Below, piece by piece: positions 15,675 to 23,397 of a stretch of 33,577 nt of DNA. This DNA is from an uncultured Opitutales bacterium (lineage in GTDB: Bacteria; Verrucomicrobiota; Verrucomicrobiia; Opitutales; Seribacteraceae). The notes beneath the pieces were generated by a model that saw only the letters and a program-made list of their open reading frames with translations, was not told where the DNA came from and ran no database searches. Numbering within the stretch: the stretch's first letter is position 1; each line of letters starts with the position of its first letter. The stretch spans positions 1 to 33,577 of the forward strand of contig CAJQSI010000031.1 of the NCBI GenBank assembly GCA_905612515.1, in the 5' to 3' direction. The position numbers were made by a program, and so were the translations under genes.

Positions 15675-18600
15675 CCCTTGGTAATGGTCTCGTCGAGATT
15701 GAGTAGAACGTTGGCAACGTGAAACCAAGCAGCCAACTCGGCGACGGCGGAGGAATCGATCGGGGATATGCCCGCGGCCAGTCCTCCCCTTGTCGACTCG
15801 ATCAACTTGTAGGCAGACTCGGGATCCGCCTTGAAGCGATTCAACCGACTACGGAACAAGCGCAGGAGGAGTTCGCTTTCTTCATTGGTGGGCTTGCGGG
15901 CGGTGGTCAGGCGGAAACCTCGGATGATTCGTTGCTCGATCGGAAACTTGTCCGGTTCGCTCGACAATCGTCGGGCAAGTCCGAAGGCGGCTTCCAAGTA
16001 GATGGGATCGTTTAGAAGGGTAAGGGCTTGGAGGGGCGTATTCGTACGATCGCGATCGACTGCGCAGGTGATTCGATCGGGAGCATCGAAGTTAGCCAGG
16101 GTCGGGTGCAAGTAAGTACGGCGCCAAATAGTGTAGAGCGAACGGCGATATCGCTCCTCTCCGACGGAAGTCTTGTAGACGGGGGATTTAGCGTCACGTA
16201 TCCACCAGATGCCCTCGGGTTGAGGAGGGTACACGGGCGGTCCACCCAACGCCGAAGACAGGATACCAGCGACAGAAAGGGCGTTATCGCGAATAGCCTC
16301 GGCGGACAGACGTAGTCGGGATACACGGGCAAGCCAAAGGTTGCTTGGATCGATCGCAAGTAATTCGGGCCGGACGTTTGAGGACTGCCCGTAAGTGGAG
16401 GAAAGCGCGATGGTTCGCAAGATACGCTTCATAGACCAACCCTGAGCGATGAAATCGGTCGCCAACCAGTCGAGTAGTTCGGGGTGGGTCGGAGTGTCCC
16501 CCTGCGTACCGAAATCCCTGCCCGTTCGCACCAGTCCCATCCCGAACAACTCGGTCCACCAGCGGTTCACAGTGACACGGGCAGTCAACGGATTCCCGGG
16601 ATCGACTAACCAGCGAGCAAGTCCGAGACGATTGGCAGGAAGATCATCTTTGGGGGGATGGAGAGATTGCGGCAAACCGATCGTCACGTTTTTGCCGAGA
16701 GTCTCGTAATTGCCACGCTCGAAAATACGAGTTTTCCTAGGCTTGGCCATTTCCTGCATGACAAAGGTGGTTGAGCCCCCGACCTTGACGGTGGGTCCGG
16801 CCATTGCCGCTCGACCCGCTCCAATGCTTTTACCCATTTCATCAGGGGTATTGTTAAAGTAGGCGAAGAGCCGATAGTAATCCTCCTGGGTGAAAGGATC
16901 GTATTTGTGATCGTGGCACTGAGCGCACTCGAGAGTGGCTCCCAACCAGACTGTCCCGGTCACGTTCACGCGATCGAGGACTTGATAGGTACGACGGGCC
17001 TCTTTGGGCGTACCGGATTCCGTGTTGAAGGGAGCGGCGCGATGAAACCCGGTGGCTATGCGCTGCCGGAGGGTGGCGGCCGGCAAAAGGTCGCCGGCGA
17101 GCTGCTCGATGGTGAAACGATCAAAGGGCATATCGTCGTTAAAGGCCTGCACGACCCAGTCGCGCCATGCCCAGCTTGGACGGACGACGTCCTCATGAAT
17201 ACCTGTAGAATCACCATAGCGTGCAAGATCGAGCCAGTGTCTGGCCCAACGTTCGCCGAAGTGGCGAGAACCAAGCAGGCGGTCGACCACCTTGCTTTTC
17301 GCCTCGGGCGAGGAATCCTTTAGAAAAGCGTCTAGTTCATCAAGGGTTGGAGGAAGACCGACGAGGTCAAAAGTAACGCGACGCAACCATGCGGCTGGCG
17401 TTGCGGGCGGGTTTGGCCCCATGTTTCGCCCTTCCAGATGACTCAAGACAAAGTTGTCAATCGGTTGTTGGCACCAGTCGACGTCTTTTACCTGGGGCAA
17501 GCTGGGCCGTTTCGGAACGTCATAGGCCCAGTGCTTGGTGAAGGACTTAAAGGAGGCCACCGATTCTTCTCCATCCGACGTCGACGGGCGGTAAGTCGTG
17601 AACTTGTCATTTTCTGCCGTAGATCGATGGGTTGCCCAAACCCAGTCATCAGACCGAGCCAACGAAGATACTCGCATCTCATCAAAGCCTGCCCGTGTAC
17701 TGAGGTTTGGCTTGAACTGAAAGTATCCGAAATGAAGGTCACGCCCAGCATTGTTAACGGCCCCGGAGACATCTGTCTCGCTTCCCACCTCAACCCCGTT
17801 GACGTACAGCCGAATGGTGCTCCCCTGGCGTACACCGGCAACGTGATTCCAAGTATTTACGGCAATGTCGCGAGGGGAGTAAACGCTGTGCCTTTTTTGT
17901 TCGATTTCAACACTGAAGCAGGGTTTGTCGTCATTACCTGTTTGGGTCGTGCCCAAAAACCACTCATTTTCTCCGGGTTGCGCTCCGGTCCGCCACTTCC
18001 CGAAGTCCCCGACGTTCATCCAGCCCGAAGTGCGGGCTTCCTTTCGCTCCCACATCTCGAGGGTGAAGTCGCCGTTACCGAAATCAAGTGCTGCGCTGTC
18101 GGACACTTTCACCCCGCCGTTTCCACCCGATTGCGTCATCCTCACTCCCTTCCCCACCTTGCCTGCTTGGCCATATTTTACGCCGGATCCGATGTTTTCA
18201 CCATGGTTGCCGCTTTCTGAAGAGTCAGTCACCGGCGCAGCCCCTTCATTCAGGTGCCAGACACCAACGTACCCTTTCTTCCAGGTAGAACCATTGATCG
18301 CGTAGCTCGGTGTCGCCTCGCCCGCTTTACCCCAAAAGGCGTAGATTTTCGTATCATGGACCAACTCGGGAACTTGCACCCATACCCATGATATGCCATC
18401 AGCGTCGTTCCAAGTCTCCACTTCGTAATGGAGAACCGTTTTCTTGTCGGAGGCAGTGAAACGAAGATCCGCCCAGGGAACTCCGTCACGAGTGTTGAAG
18501 TCCGCGAAGTTCACCCCATGGCCATCTCTGAACACTACCAGCACCGGAAAACCCTTAAGCTTCGCGTGTTCCTCTCCGTAACCGGGAAACGAAATTTCCA

Positions 18601-18961
18601 TCTGCCGCGACCATGTGTAGAACGGGACCTTCTCGTCACCTGCGCCAAGGATGGAGAAACGATTCGTAGCGGCATTGGCGCCGACCGAAACGGAAAATTC
18701 CTTTGCGGTCGGGGAAACCTTGAAATTGTAAGTATGACCCGAGCCGGAAAAATCTCTTAGGGAACCGTTGGTCACAGTGACGTCGTTGGCCAAAAAATCG
18801 TTCACCGGAGTCGGCAAACCCTTGTGAGTGAAAGTCACGCGAATGGGAATGGAATCACCAGTAGTGCCTCGCACTGCCGTAATGATCGGCTTAATGCCAG
18901 CACCGAAAGCGGCCGTCAGCAAGGAGGCCATTCCAATAGCAATGATCAGGTGAAATTTCAT
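15671..18961 (-). CDS. Secreted DUF1549/DUF1553 protein with Ig-like, DUF2341 and LamG front end
   Basis: A 1096-residue exported protein. Residues 1-20 are a Sec signal peptide. About 22-105 look like a bacterial Ig-like domain, 115-225 DUF2341 (SFPGYGEEHAKLKGFPVLVV, YAFWGKAG), and 228-445 a LamG/concanavalin-like jelly roll (YVGVWHLNEG, FTLEMWERKE, GFDEMRVSSLARS), pointing to carbohydrate or surface binding. About 495-700 is DUF1549 (RRVTFDLVGLPPTLDELDAF, FGERWARHWLDLARYGDS) with C679-A-Q-C682-H, and about 790-1040 DUF1553 (ARVTVNRWW, DRDRTNTPLQALTLLNDP). Many relatives instead begin with a PSCyt1 haem domain; none is seen here. The stop overlaps the DUF1501 start by 4 bp, giving the classic two-gene unit. 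Its signal-peptide region also resembles a decayed ORF at 28729-28920. The function of the pair is unknown. Confidence 0.9.
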   Translation of the reverse strand: MKFHLIIAIGMASLLTAAFGAGIKPIITAVRGTTGDSIPIRVTFTHKGLPTPVNDFLANDVTVTNGSLRDFSGSGHTYNFKVSPTAKEFSVSVGANAATNRFSILGAGDEKVPFYTWSRQMEISFPGYGEEHAKLKGFPVLVVFRDGHGVNFADFNTRDGVPWADLRFTASDKKTVLHYEVETWNDADGISWVWVQVPELVHDTKIYAFWGKAGEATPSYAINGSTWKKGYVGVWHLNEGAAPVTDSSESGNHGENIGSGVKYGQAGKVGKGVRMTQSGGNGGVKVSDSAALDFGNGDFTLEMWERKEARTSGWMNVGDFGKWRTGAQPGENEWFLGTTQTGNDDKPCFSVEIEQKRHSVYSPRDIAVNTWNHVAGVRQGSTIRLYVNGVEVGSETDVSGAVNNAGRDLHFGYFQFKPNLSTRAGFDEMRVSSLARSDDWVWATHRSTAENDKFTTYRPSTSDGEESVASFKSFTKHWAYDVPKRPSLPQVKDVDWCQQPIDNFVLSHLEGRNMGPNPPATPAAWLRRVTFDLVGLPPTLDELDAFLKDSSPEAKSKVVDRLLGSRHFGERWARHWLDLARYGDSTGIHEDVVRPSWAWRDWVVQAFNDDMPFDRFTIEQLAGDLLPAATLRQRIATGFHRAAPFNTESGTPKEARRTYQVLDRVNVTGTVWLGATLECAQCHDHKYDPFTQEDYYRLFAYFNNTPDEMGKSIGAGRAAMAGPTVKVGGSTTFVMQEMAKPRKTRIFERGNYETLGKNVTIGLPQSLHPPKDDLPANRLGLARWLVDPGNPLTARVTVNRWWTELFGMGLVRTGRDFGTQGDTPTHPELLDWLATDFIAQGWSMKRILRTIALSSTYGQSSNVRPELLAIDPSNLWLARVSRLRLSAEAIRDNALSVAGILSSALGGPPVYPPQPEGIWWIRDAKSPVYKTSVGEERYRRSLYTIWRRTYLHPTLANFDAPDRITCAVDRDRTNTPLQALTLLNDPIYLEAAFGLARRLSSEPDKFPIEQRIIRGFRLTTARKPTNEESELLLRLFRSRLNRFKADPESAYKLIESTRGGLAAGISPIDSSAVAELAAWFHVANVLLNLDETITKG

Positions 18962-19041
18962 ACAGTAAGATTCTAAATCACCTAAGTGGAAATAGAAAGT
19001 CTTTTAAAGCCCTCAGGCAGACGGAAGTATTAGCGGTACGA

Positions 19042-19107
19042 TCATTCGCGTCCATGAAATTCTTCTTCTTTAGGAAGCGGTTCTACGGTCCACGGTGTCG
19101 CTAAAAA
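19042..19107 (-). pseudogene. Fragment matching the C-terminus of the 23398-24678 secreted protein
   Basis: The minus strand here reads 21 codons and a TGA ending PLPKEEEFHGRE, the same last 12 residues as the intact gene at 23398-24678. The DNA is nearly identical over about 50 bp (19045-19092 against 23402-23449), with several differences at third codon positions. Upstream of about 19107 the similarity stops. It is best read as the surviving 3' end of a second copy or paralogue. It lies 80 bp upstream of the LamG/DUF1549 gene start. Confidence 0.6.
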
Positions 19108-19666
19108 TCGATAAGAGGTGAGATAGAGGAATGAAACGCGGCGGATGAACAGGAATGGATTAAATTTCCTCCAGACATGGGATCTGGTCACCTGTTCCTT
19201 GCCATGGGATTCGAGGTGGAACTTGAGTTCGTCAGTTTTTCAGGATTTCCCTTTTCCAATAAGCAGAAAGCGGGCAGAAGGTCAAAGGCAGGAAGCAAGT
19301 GAATAACGACCTGACCCCACTTAATTCTCGCGATCCAAGGTCTGAGATGCCCCCAAAAAGCCTGCATCGCCAGTTCATAGTTTCGTCCCATGGAGAGCCT
19401 TTGGGATAACAAAATATTATGGTAAACTCCAACCGCAGTGGCGAAGGTGCTTGCAAGCACCTCACTCACTGGCACCAGCTCGTACGCAGCGAGATTCCGA
19501 AAGACCGTGAAGTCGTAGATTTAGAGAATCGAATTGTAGCGGCTCGCGGAGGTAACCTTGGTCATGTGAAATTGCAACGTACTGATCGGCTTAGGTGTGT
19601 CGAAAGTGAAGAGTTGCTCGAGCAGTTGGCGCCAGCACCAGGTTTAAGTCGGGTTCACCAATGAAC
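19108..19666. other. Degenerate intergenic DNA with broken reading frames
   Basis: No intact gene is seen. On the minus strand, coding-like stretches are interrupted: QLFTFDTPKPIS and MTKVTSASRYNSIL (about 19600-19525) end at a TAA, and the same frame resumes with IYDFTVFRNLAAYELVPVSE. The sequence AAGTGGGGTCAGGTC (minus, 19322-19308) resembles a string often met near REP-associated transposases, but no transposase was recognised. Bases 19260-19292 are an AG-rich run with repeated GCAGAA/GGCAG units. It is probably debris from a decayed gene or mobile element. Confidence 0.4.
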
Positions 19667-20257
19667 TCACGTAGCTCGAATTTCTTCGGGTTCGAACGGA
19701 TCCGTCTGCTCGCACTGTGCGATCGCGGAGCTCGTGACGAAAGGTCTTCGCTGTGCGCGAAATGTAAGGCCACGGAGGTAGCTCTGACCGCCCCAGCGCG
19801 AATCCGCAATCAGAATCGCGCGTATTTTGAAGCCGGGCGGCAGCACGCAATCACTCGTTTCCGATGCATTCCAAGCCGGCAACGTAATCCAGTGATCTGC
19901 TGAAGGGTCGCCCGGAAACGGAGCATTGGGCTTCAGCGTGCGGATCGTGATCGTATCCGGATTCTGTAAAACCGCCGTCAGACCTCCGAGCGACTGGGAC
20001 TCTTTAAACGCGAGTCGAAAGTGATAGGTGACTCGGTTGCGTCGTTCCGATTCGGACGCTTCGATCGTCCAGCTTGCGTGCTCGATTTCGCTAGGCGCGG
20101 GAGCGATAAGACTTTTGAGCATTTCAGCAGTTGCGGGCTTCGATCTGGTCTCGCGAAACGCGGCGGAGCTGTCGACATCGATGGCGCTTGGTTGAACTTC
20201 GGCAAATCCTGAAACTTTCACGAGAAGGTGGGCGAGGATAAGACGAGAGAGTCTCAT
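19667..20257 (-). CDS. Small secreted protein of unknown function, possibly truncated
   Basis: A 196-residue ORF with an ATG at 20257 and a plausible Sec signal (MRLSRLILAHLLVKVSGFAE). I do not recognise the family. The middle part (RNRVTYHFRLAF, LQNPDTITIRTLKPNAPFPG, HWITLPAWNA, PPGFKIRAILIADSRWGGQS, YLRGLTFRA) reads like a beta-sandwich of the discoidin or carbohydrate-binding sort. The C-terminus (EQTDPFEPEEIRAT) is abrupt, and immediately downstream another frame (EFIGEPDLNLVLAP) looks equally protein-like. A frameshift may therefore have shortened the gene, consistent with the decayed DNA that follows. It lies 110 bp downstream of the esterase gene, so it could be the last gene of that operon. 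Confidence is for it being or having been coding. Confidence 0.5.
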   Translation of the reverse strand: MRLSRLILAHLLVKVSGFAEVQPSAIDVDSSAAFRETRSKPATAEMLKSLIAPAPSEIEHASWTIEASESERRNRVTYHFRLAFKESQSLGGLTAVLQNPDTITIRTLKPNAPFPGDPSADHWITLPAWNASETSDCVLPPGFKIRAILIADSRWGGQSYLRGLTFRAQRRPFVTSSAIAQCEQTDPFEPEEIRAT

Positions 20258-20367
20258 GGATTCGAACTGCTTAATTCGTGGGCCGATTCATTCATCAAGA
20301 GAAGGGTCGAAAACAGGAAATCCTGGACCAATATTCCAATCAAAAGTGAATGCGCCTATTGTTAAGT

Positions 20368-22290
20368 CTACAGCCCCGCTGAAGATGTTTTTTGCTTTTG
20401 GGTAAACAACCAATCCATGAAACCCTTGGTGAAGTAGGCAAAATCGTCAATGACATGACCTTGGGCCTTATATTCATGATACCTTACGTCTACGGCACCT
20501 GCCTCAGTTAAAGCTTTGAAACTTACGCGTGAACCTTCAACTCCTTTGTCACCGTCTCCATTGAAGATCCAAATGGGAAGGTGTTTGATCGATTTTGCTT
20601 CTCCGGCGTTCTGTGGACCGTGAAAAGATCCGGACAACGGTGCGGCGGCCGCAAACTTATTAGGGAAGGTGCGGATGAAATTCCAAGTACCCTGCCCTCC
20701 GCGCGAAAAGCCCGTCACATAGACTTGATTCACATTGATGTCGGGCGTCTTCGGATTGTCGTTCAGTTCAGCAATCAAGTCATCAAGGGCCTTGATGGTC
20801 ATGCCTCGATATTCATCACTCGTCCAGCGGTCTTGGTTGTTCCTGTTCCGGGGAATGAACAGAATGTGCGGATGGGCTTTTTGAATCTTCGGCAGTGACC
20901 ACACTCCTTTAGGAAAACCTTTGTGCGTATCAATCGTCAGATCCGTATATCCGTGAAGAAACATCACCGTAGGATATTTCACCCCAGCCTTAAGGTGTTT
21001 AGGGACATAGATGTGATAAGGTAGTCCGTTTTTGTGTTTCCGATCTTCGTACAGGGTCTCGAGATTTTGAATTGCCCCGATCTCGTCACGAATCGCCTTG
21101 AGCTGTTGAGTTGCTTCAACTGGTATGATCCTCGAAATACCCCGACCGTCACCTCCAGGCGGAAGCTTGTGACCGCTACAAGTCACCCAAATGGGAGTTT
21201 TACCAGTTTCATAGCTCCCTATCCGTTTCAGCGTCCCTGTTTCCTGATTAACGCGATAAACCTCTAATTCGTGATCCAATTCACATGCCACGAAGATAAA
21301 ATTTCCCGTTGTATCGATGCAGAACGATCTCGGGAAACGCCCCGTTGGGAAATGGCCCACCGACTTCATTCCTCCTGTTTTCAGATCGATCTCAAAACCG
21401 GCTAAGGTGTCGCCATGAGGTTCTCCCTTTTCCATCCTGCGCCCATCGCGATTCGAGACGTAAGCGAAACGGCCATTTGGCGTGATATGGATGTCGGCGG
21501 CGGCCCCCCCCCCCTCCCAGTCCGCGGGTAGGCTTGAGAGCGTTTCCAACAAAGAAAGCCGGCCGTTTTCATCATCGAAGTTCCACGAACTTATGCCGCC
21601 GCCTCGTTCATTTGCGGTAAAACCCATATGGAGGGTGGGATGGTGAGCATAGTGACGCGGGCCATGGTATTCGTGGTCTACGTCTGGTCCGGGTGCAAAC
21701 GGCGGGTCGAGCGGAATGAGCGTGCCCTTTTCCGGATCAAGGGCAAACTGGAACACAGCGTTCGGTTCGGTGTGCGGCGCATAGACATAGCGGTTACTGG
21801 GATCGGTGGTAATAAAGTGTGCATGCTTTGCGGTGGTGTGTTCGTCGGTCTGTTCGCCGGTGCAACGACGTTGGGCATCAATTTGCCATACACTCACCGC
21901 TCCATCTCCAAAATGTGCCCCGAGCAGATTCTTTCCGCTGGCATCCACATGAATCGAGGGCGAGCGCATGCTCACCGGTGCGATGTGGATTTGCTCGAAC
22001 TTTCCGTGCTTGATCCTCAAGCTAATGATGTGCGGTTTGCCCTGCTCTCCCCCCTCGGGCTTGACATGAGACTCCACATACAACATCTCGCCATCGGTCG
22101 AGAGGCTCATGGGTCCGCCAACACCCAGAAGTTTCAGGCGCGCGTGTTCGATCAAGGCTCCCGATTGAGAATCGATGCGATAGGAAACCAGATCAGAATC
22201 CTTTGCCGCGGCAAGGAAGAGGAACTGGTCTGCCGCAACGGGCGAAACAAGACTTAGGATTGCGATAAGGAACGAGATAGTTTTAATCAT
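20368..22290 (-). CDS. Secreted fusion of lactonase-type beta-propeller and alpha/beta-hydrolase esterase
   Basis: A 640-residue exported protein. The start is set at the ATG 22288-22290, which opens a clear Sec signal (MIKTISFLIAILSLVSPVAA); the frame stays open 26 codons upstream inside the preceding gene, but those residues are not signal-like. Residues about 20-370 resemble the 7-bladed 6-phosphogluconolactonase/lactonase propeller (SLSTDGEMLYVES, HITPNGRFAYVSNRDG, GHFPTGRFPRSFCIDTTGNF). About 400-640 form an esterase/PHB-depolymerase-like hydrolase: nucleophile elbow GFSRGGQG with Ser529, acid candidate in FNGDGDKG, and His in KAQGHVID. Ester or lactone hydrolysis is likely; the real substrate is unknown. 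The start overlaps the stop of the serine hydrolase gene by 8 bp, so translation is probably coupled. The propeller may be structural or substrate-positioning rather than catalytic. Confidence 0.85.
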   Translation of the reverse strand: MIKTISFLIAILSLVSPVAADQFLFLAAAKDSDLVSYRIDSQSGALIEHARLKLLGVGGPMSLSTDGEMLYVESHVKPEGGEQGKPHIISLRIKHGKFEQIHIAPVSMRSPSIHVDASGKNLLGAHFGDGAVSVWQIDAQRRCTGEQTDEHTTAKHAHFITTDPSNRYVYAPHTEPNAVFQFALDPEKGTLIPLDPPFAPGPDVDHEYHGPRHYAHHPTLHMGFTANERGGGISSWNFDDENGRLSLLETLSSLPADWEGGGAAADIHITPNGRFAYVSNRDGRRMEKGEPHGDTLAGFEIDLKTGGMKSVGHFPTGRFPRSFCIDTTGNFIFVACELDHELEVYRVNQETGTLKRIGSYETGKTPIWVTCSGHKLPPGGDGRGISRIIPVEATQQLKAIRDEIGAIQNLETLYEDRKHKNGLPYHIYVPKHLKAGVKYPTVMFLHGYTDLTIDTHKGFPKGVWSLPKIQKAHPHILFIPRNRNNQDRWTSDEYRGMTIKALDDLIAELNDNPKTPDINVNQVYVTGFSRGGQGTWNFIRTFPNKFAAAAPLSGSFHGPQNAGEAKSIKHLPIWIFNGDGDKGVEGSRVSFKALTEAGAVDVRYHEYKAQGHVIDDFAYFTKGFMDWLFTQKQKTSSAGL

Positions 22291-23383
22291 CTGGAGGCTT
22301 TGAGTTGAGTGATGGTTGCCTTGAGTTTGGCTTGTCGGCGAACGCTGAAAGCAACTTGTCCCAAACAATGTTCAGTTCACCCTGCATATCCCGTATATTC
22401 GCGGTAATCGCAATCACTGCATCCTGCTCCGGAAGCACAATGCAGAACTGACCGTCTTTCCCGTCGCCGGGGAAAGCCCCGTGACGGCAGCGCCAGAATT
22501 GAAAGCCGTAGCCCTGATCCCAATCCCGACTTGGATCGCGGCCATTAGAGACTTGCTTCGAAGTAGCTTGCTTAACCCATGACGATGGAATCAATTCCTT
22601 TCCCTGCCACTTGCCTCCCTGTAGGTAGAGCTGACCGAACTTTGCAATATCCTCAGTGCGAACAAATAATCCATAACCTCCAATGGAAACCCCATCTGGA
22701 CTCGCGTCCCATTTAGGGCTACGAATTCCGAGAGGTTCAAACAAGGAGCGCTTCAAGTAGGCTAAAACCGTTTTCCCCGTCACCTTTTGAACAATCGCCG
22801 ATAGCATATAGGTTCCAGGCGTATTGTAGCGGAAATGGGTTCCCGGTTTGTGCGGAACGGGATGAGCGAGGAACGCCCTCACCCAGGGAGTCTTAGCGTC
22901 CAGCTTGACCTCATCCTGATGTCCACTCGTCATAGTCAGTAAATCAGGAACCCGCATCTTCTTTAGATTGGCAGAAGGTTCGGAAGGAGCATCAACGGGA
23001 AAGAACTGCAAAACGGGGTCGTCGACACTCAGCTTCCCATCTGCCACTGCCAGCCCTACCGCCGTCGAGGTGAAGCACTTGCTAAGTGACCACAATATGT
23101 GCTGTTTTTTGGCTGACTCAGGCCGCCACCATGCTTCGGCAACAACGTGTCCGTGACGAACCAGCATAAAGCTGTGCATGGAATTCACTTGTTGATCAGC
23201 GGTTTCTATAAACGCGAGAATCGTTGCTGAAGAAACCCCTTGAGCTTCGGGAGTGCTCCGAGGCAAATCCGCGACTTGCGCCGTAAGGTTGCCGTTCGTA
23301 ATAAGCGCCACAAAGCCGAATAATATTATTGATGAGGGGGTTTTTATATAAAGCCTTACGGTTAGCGGATTTCGGCACAGCAT
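22283..23383 (-). CDS. Exported class C beta-lactamase-family serine hydrolase
   Basis: A 366-residue member of the beta-lactamase/transpeptidase-like (PF00144-type) family. Such secreted enzymes include esterases and peptidases as well as lactamases. An N-terminal hydrophobic segment (SIILFGFVALITNGNLTA, residues about 18-36) acts as signal or anchor. The catalytic S99-x-x-K102 lies in WSLSKCFTSTA; the second motif tyrosine is in HFRYNTPGTYML near residue 190; a final strand block, HGAFPGDGKDGQFCIVLP, stands where the third motif is expected. Placement between an unknown secreted protein (14 bp upstream) and an esterase fusion (8-bp overlap downstream) favours a catabolic esterase or amidase over antibiotic resistance. 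That is inference from context. Confidence 0.88.
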   Translation of the reverse strand: MLCRNPLTVRLYIKTPSSIILFGFVALITNGNLTAQVADLPRSTPEAQGVSSATILAFIETADQQVNSMHSFMLVRHGHVVAEAWWRPESAKKQHILWSLSKCFTSTAVGLAVADGKLSVDDPVLQFFPVDAPSEPSANLKKMRVPDLLTMTSGHQDEVKLDAKTPWVRAFLAHPVPHKPGTHFRYNTPGTYMLSAIVQKVTGKTVLAYLKRSLFEPLGIRSPKWDASPDGVSIGGYGLFVRTEDIAKFGQLYLQGGKWQGKELIPSSWVKQATSKQVSNGRDPSRDWDQGYGFQFWRCRHGAFPGDGKDGQFCIVLPEQDAVIAITANIRDMQGELNIVWDKLLSAFADKPNSRQPSLNSKPPDD

Positions 23384-23397
23384 TCGGATTGATAATC

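Noticed and set aside
15675-15728. TTG start for the DUF1501 gene
   Set aside because: The ATG at 15674 overlaps the preceding stop (ATGA) and begins a typical Tat leader; the upstream residues have no homology-like features.
17438-18220. 260-codon plus-strand ORF
   Set aside because: Antisense to the LamG/DUF2341 part of a clearly real gene, with no signal, promoter or recognisable domain.
19308-19322. GACCTGACCCCACTT as an insertion-sequence end or REP element
   Set aside because: Only a single copy is visible, without a transposase, a paired inverted copy or a target duplication, so it is noted as a hint only.
19188-19475. 95-codon minus-strand ORF as a gene
   Set aside because: Its start falls inside a longer broken frame and its C-terminal half is low-complexity (LLPAFDLLPAF); better explained as debris.
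20310-20323. CAGG-AAAT-CCTG hairpin after the esterase gene
   Set aside because: A 4-bp stem with a short TTTT is too weak to call a terminator.
21628-22257. 209-codon plus-strand ORF
   Set aside because: Antisense shadow of the lactonase-propeller coding region.
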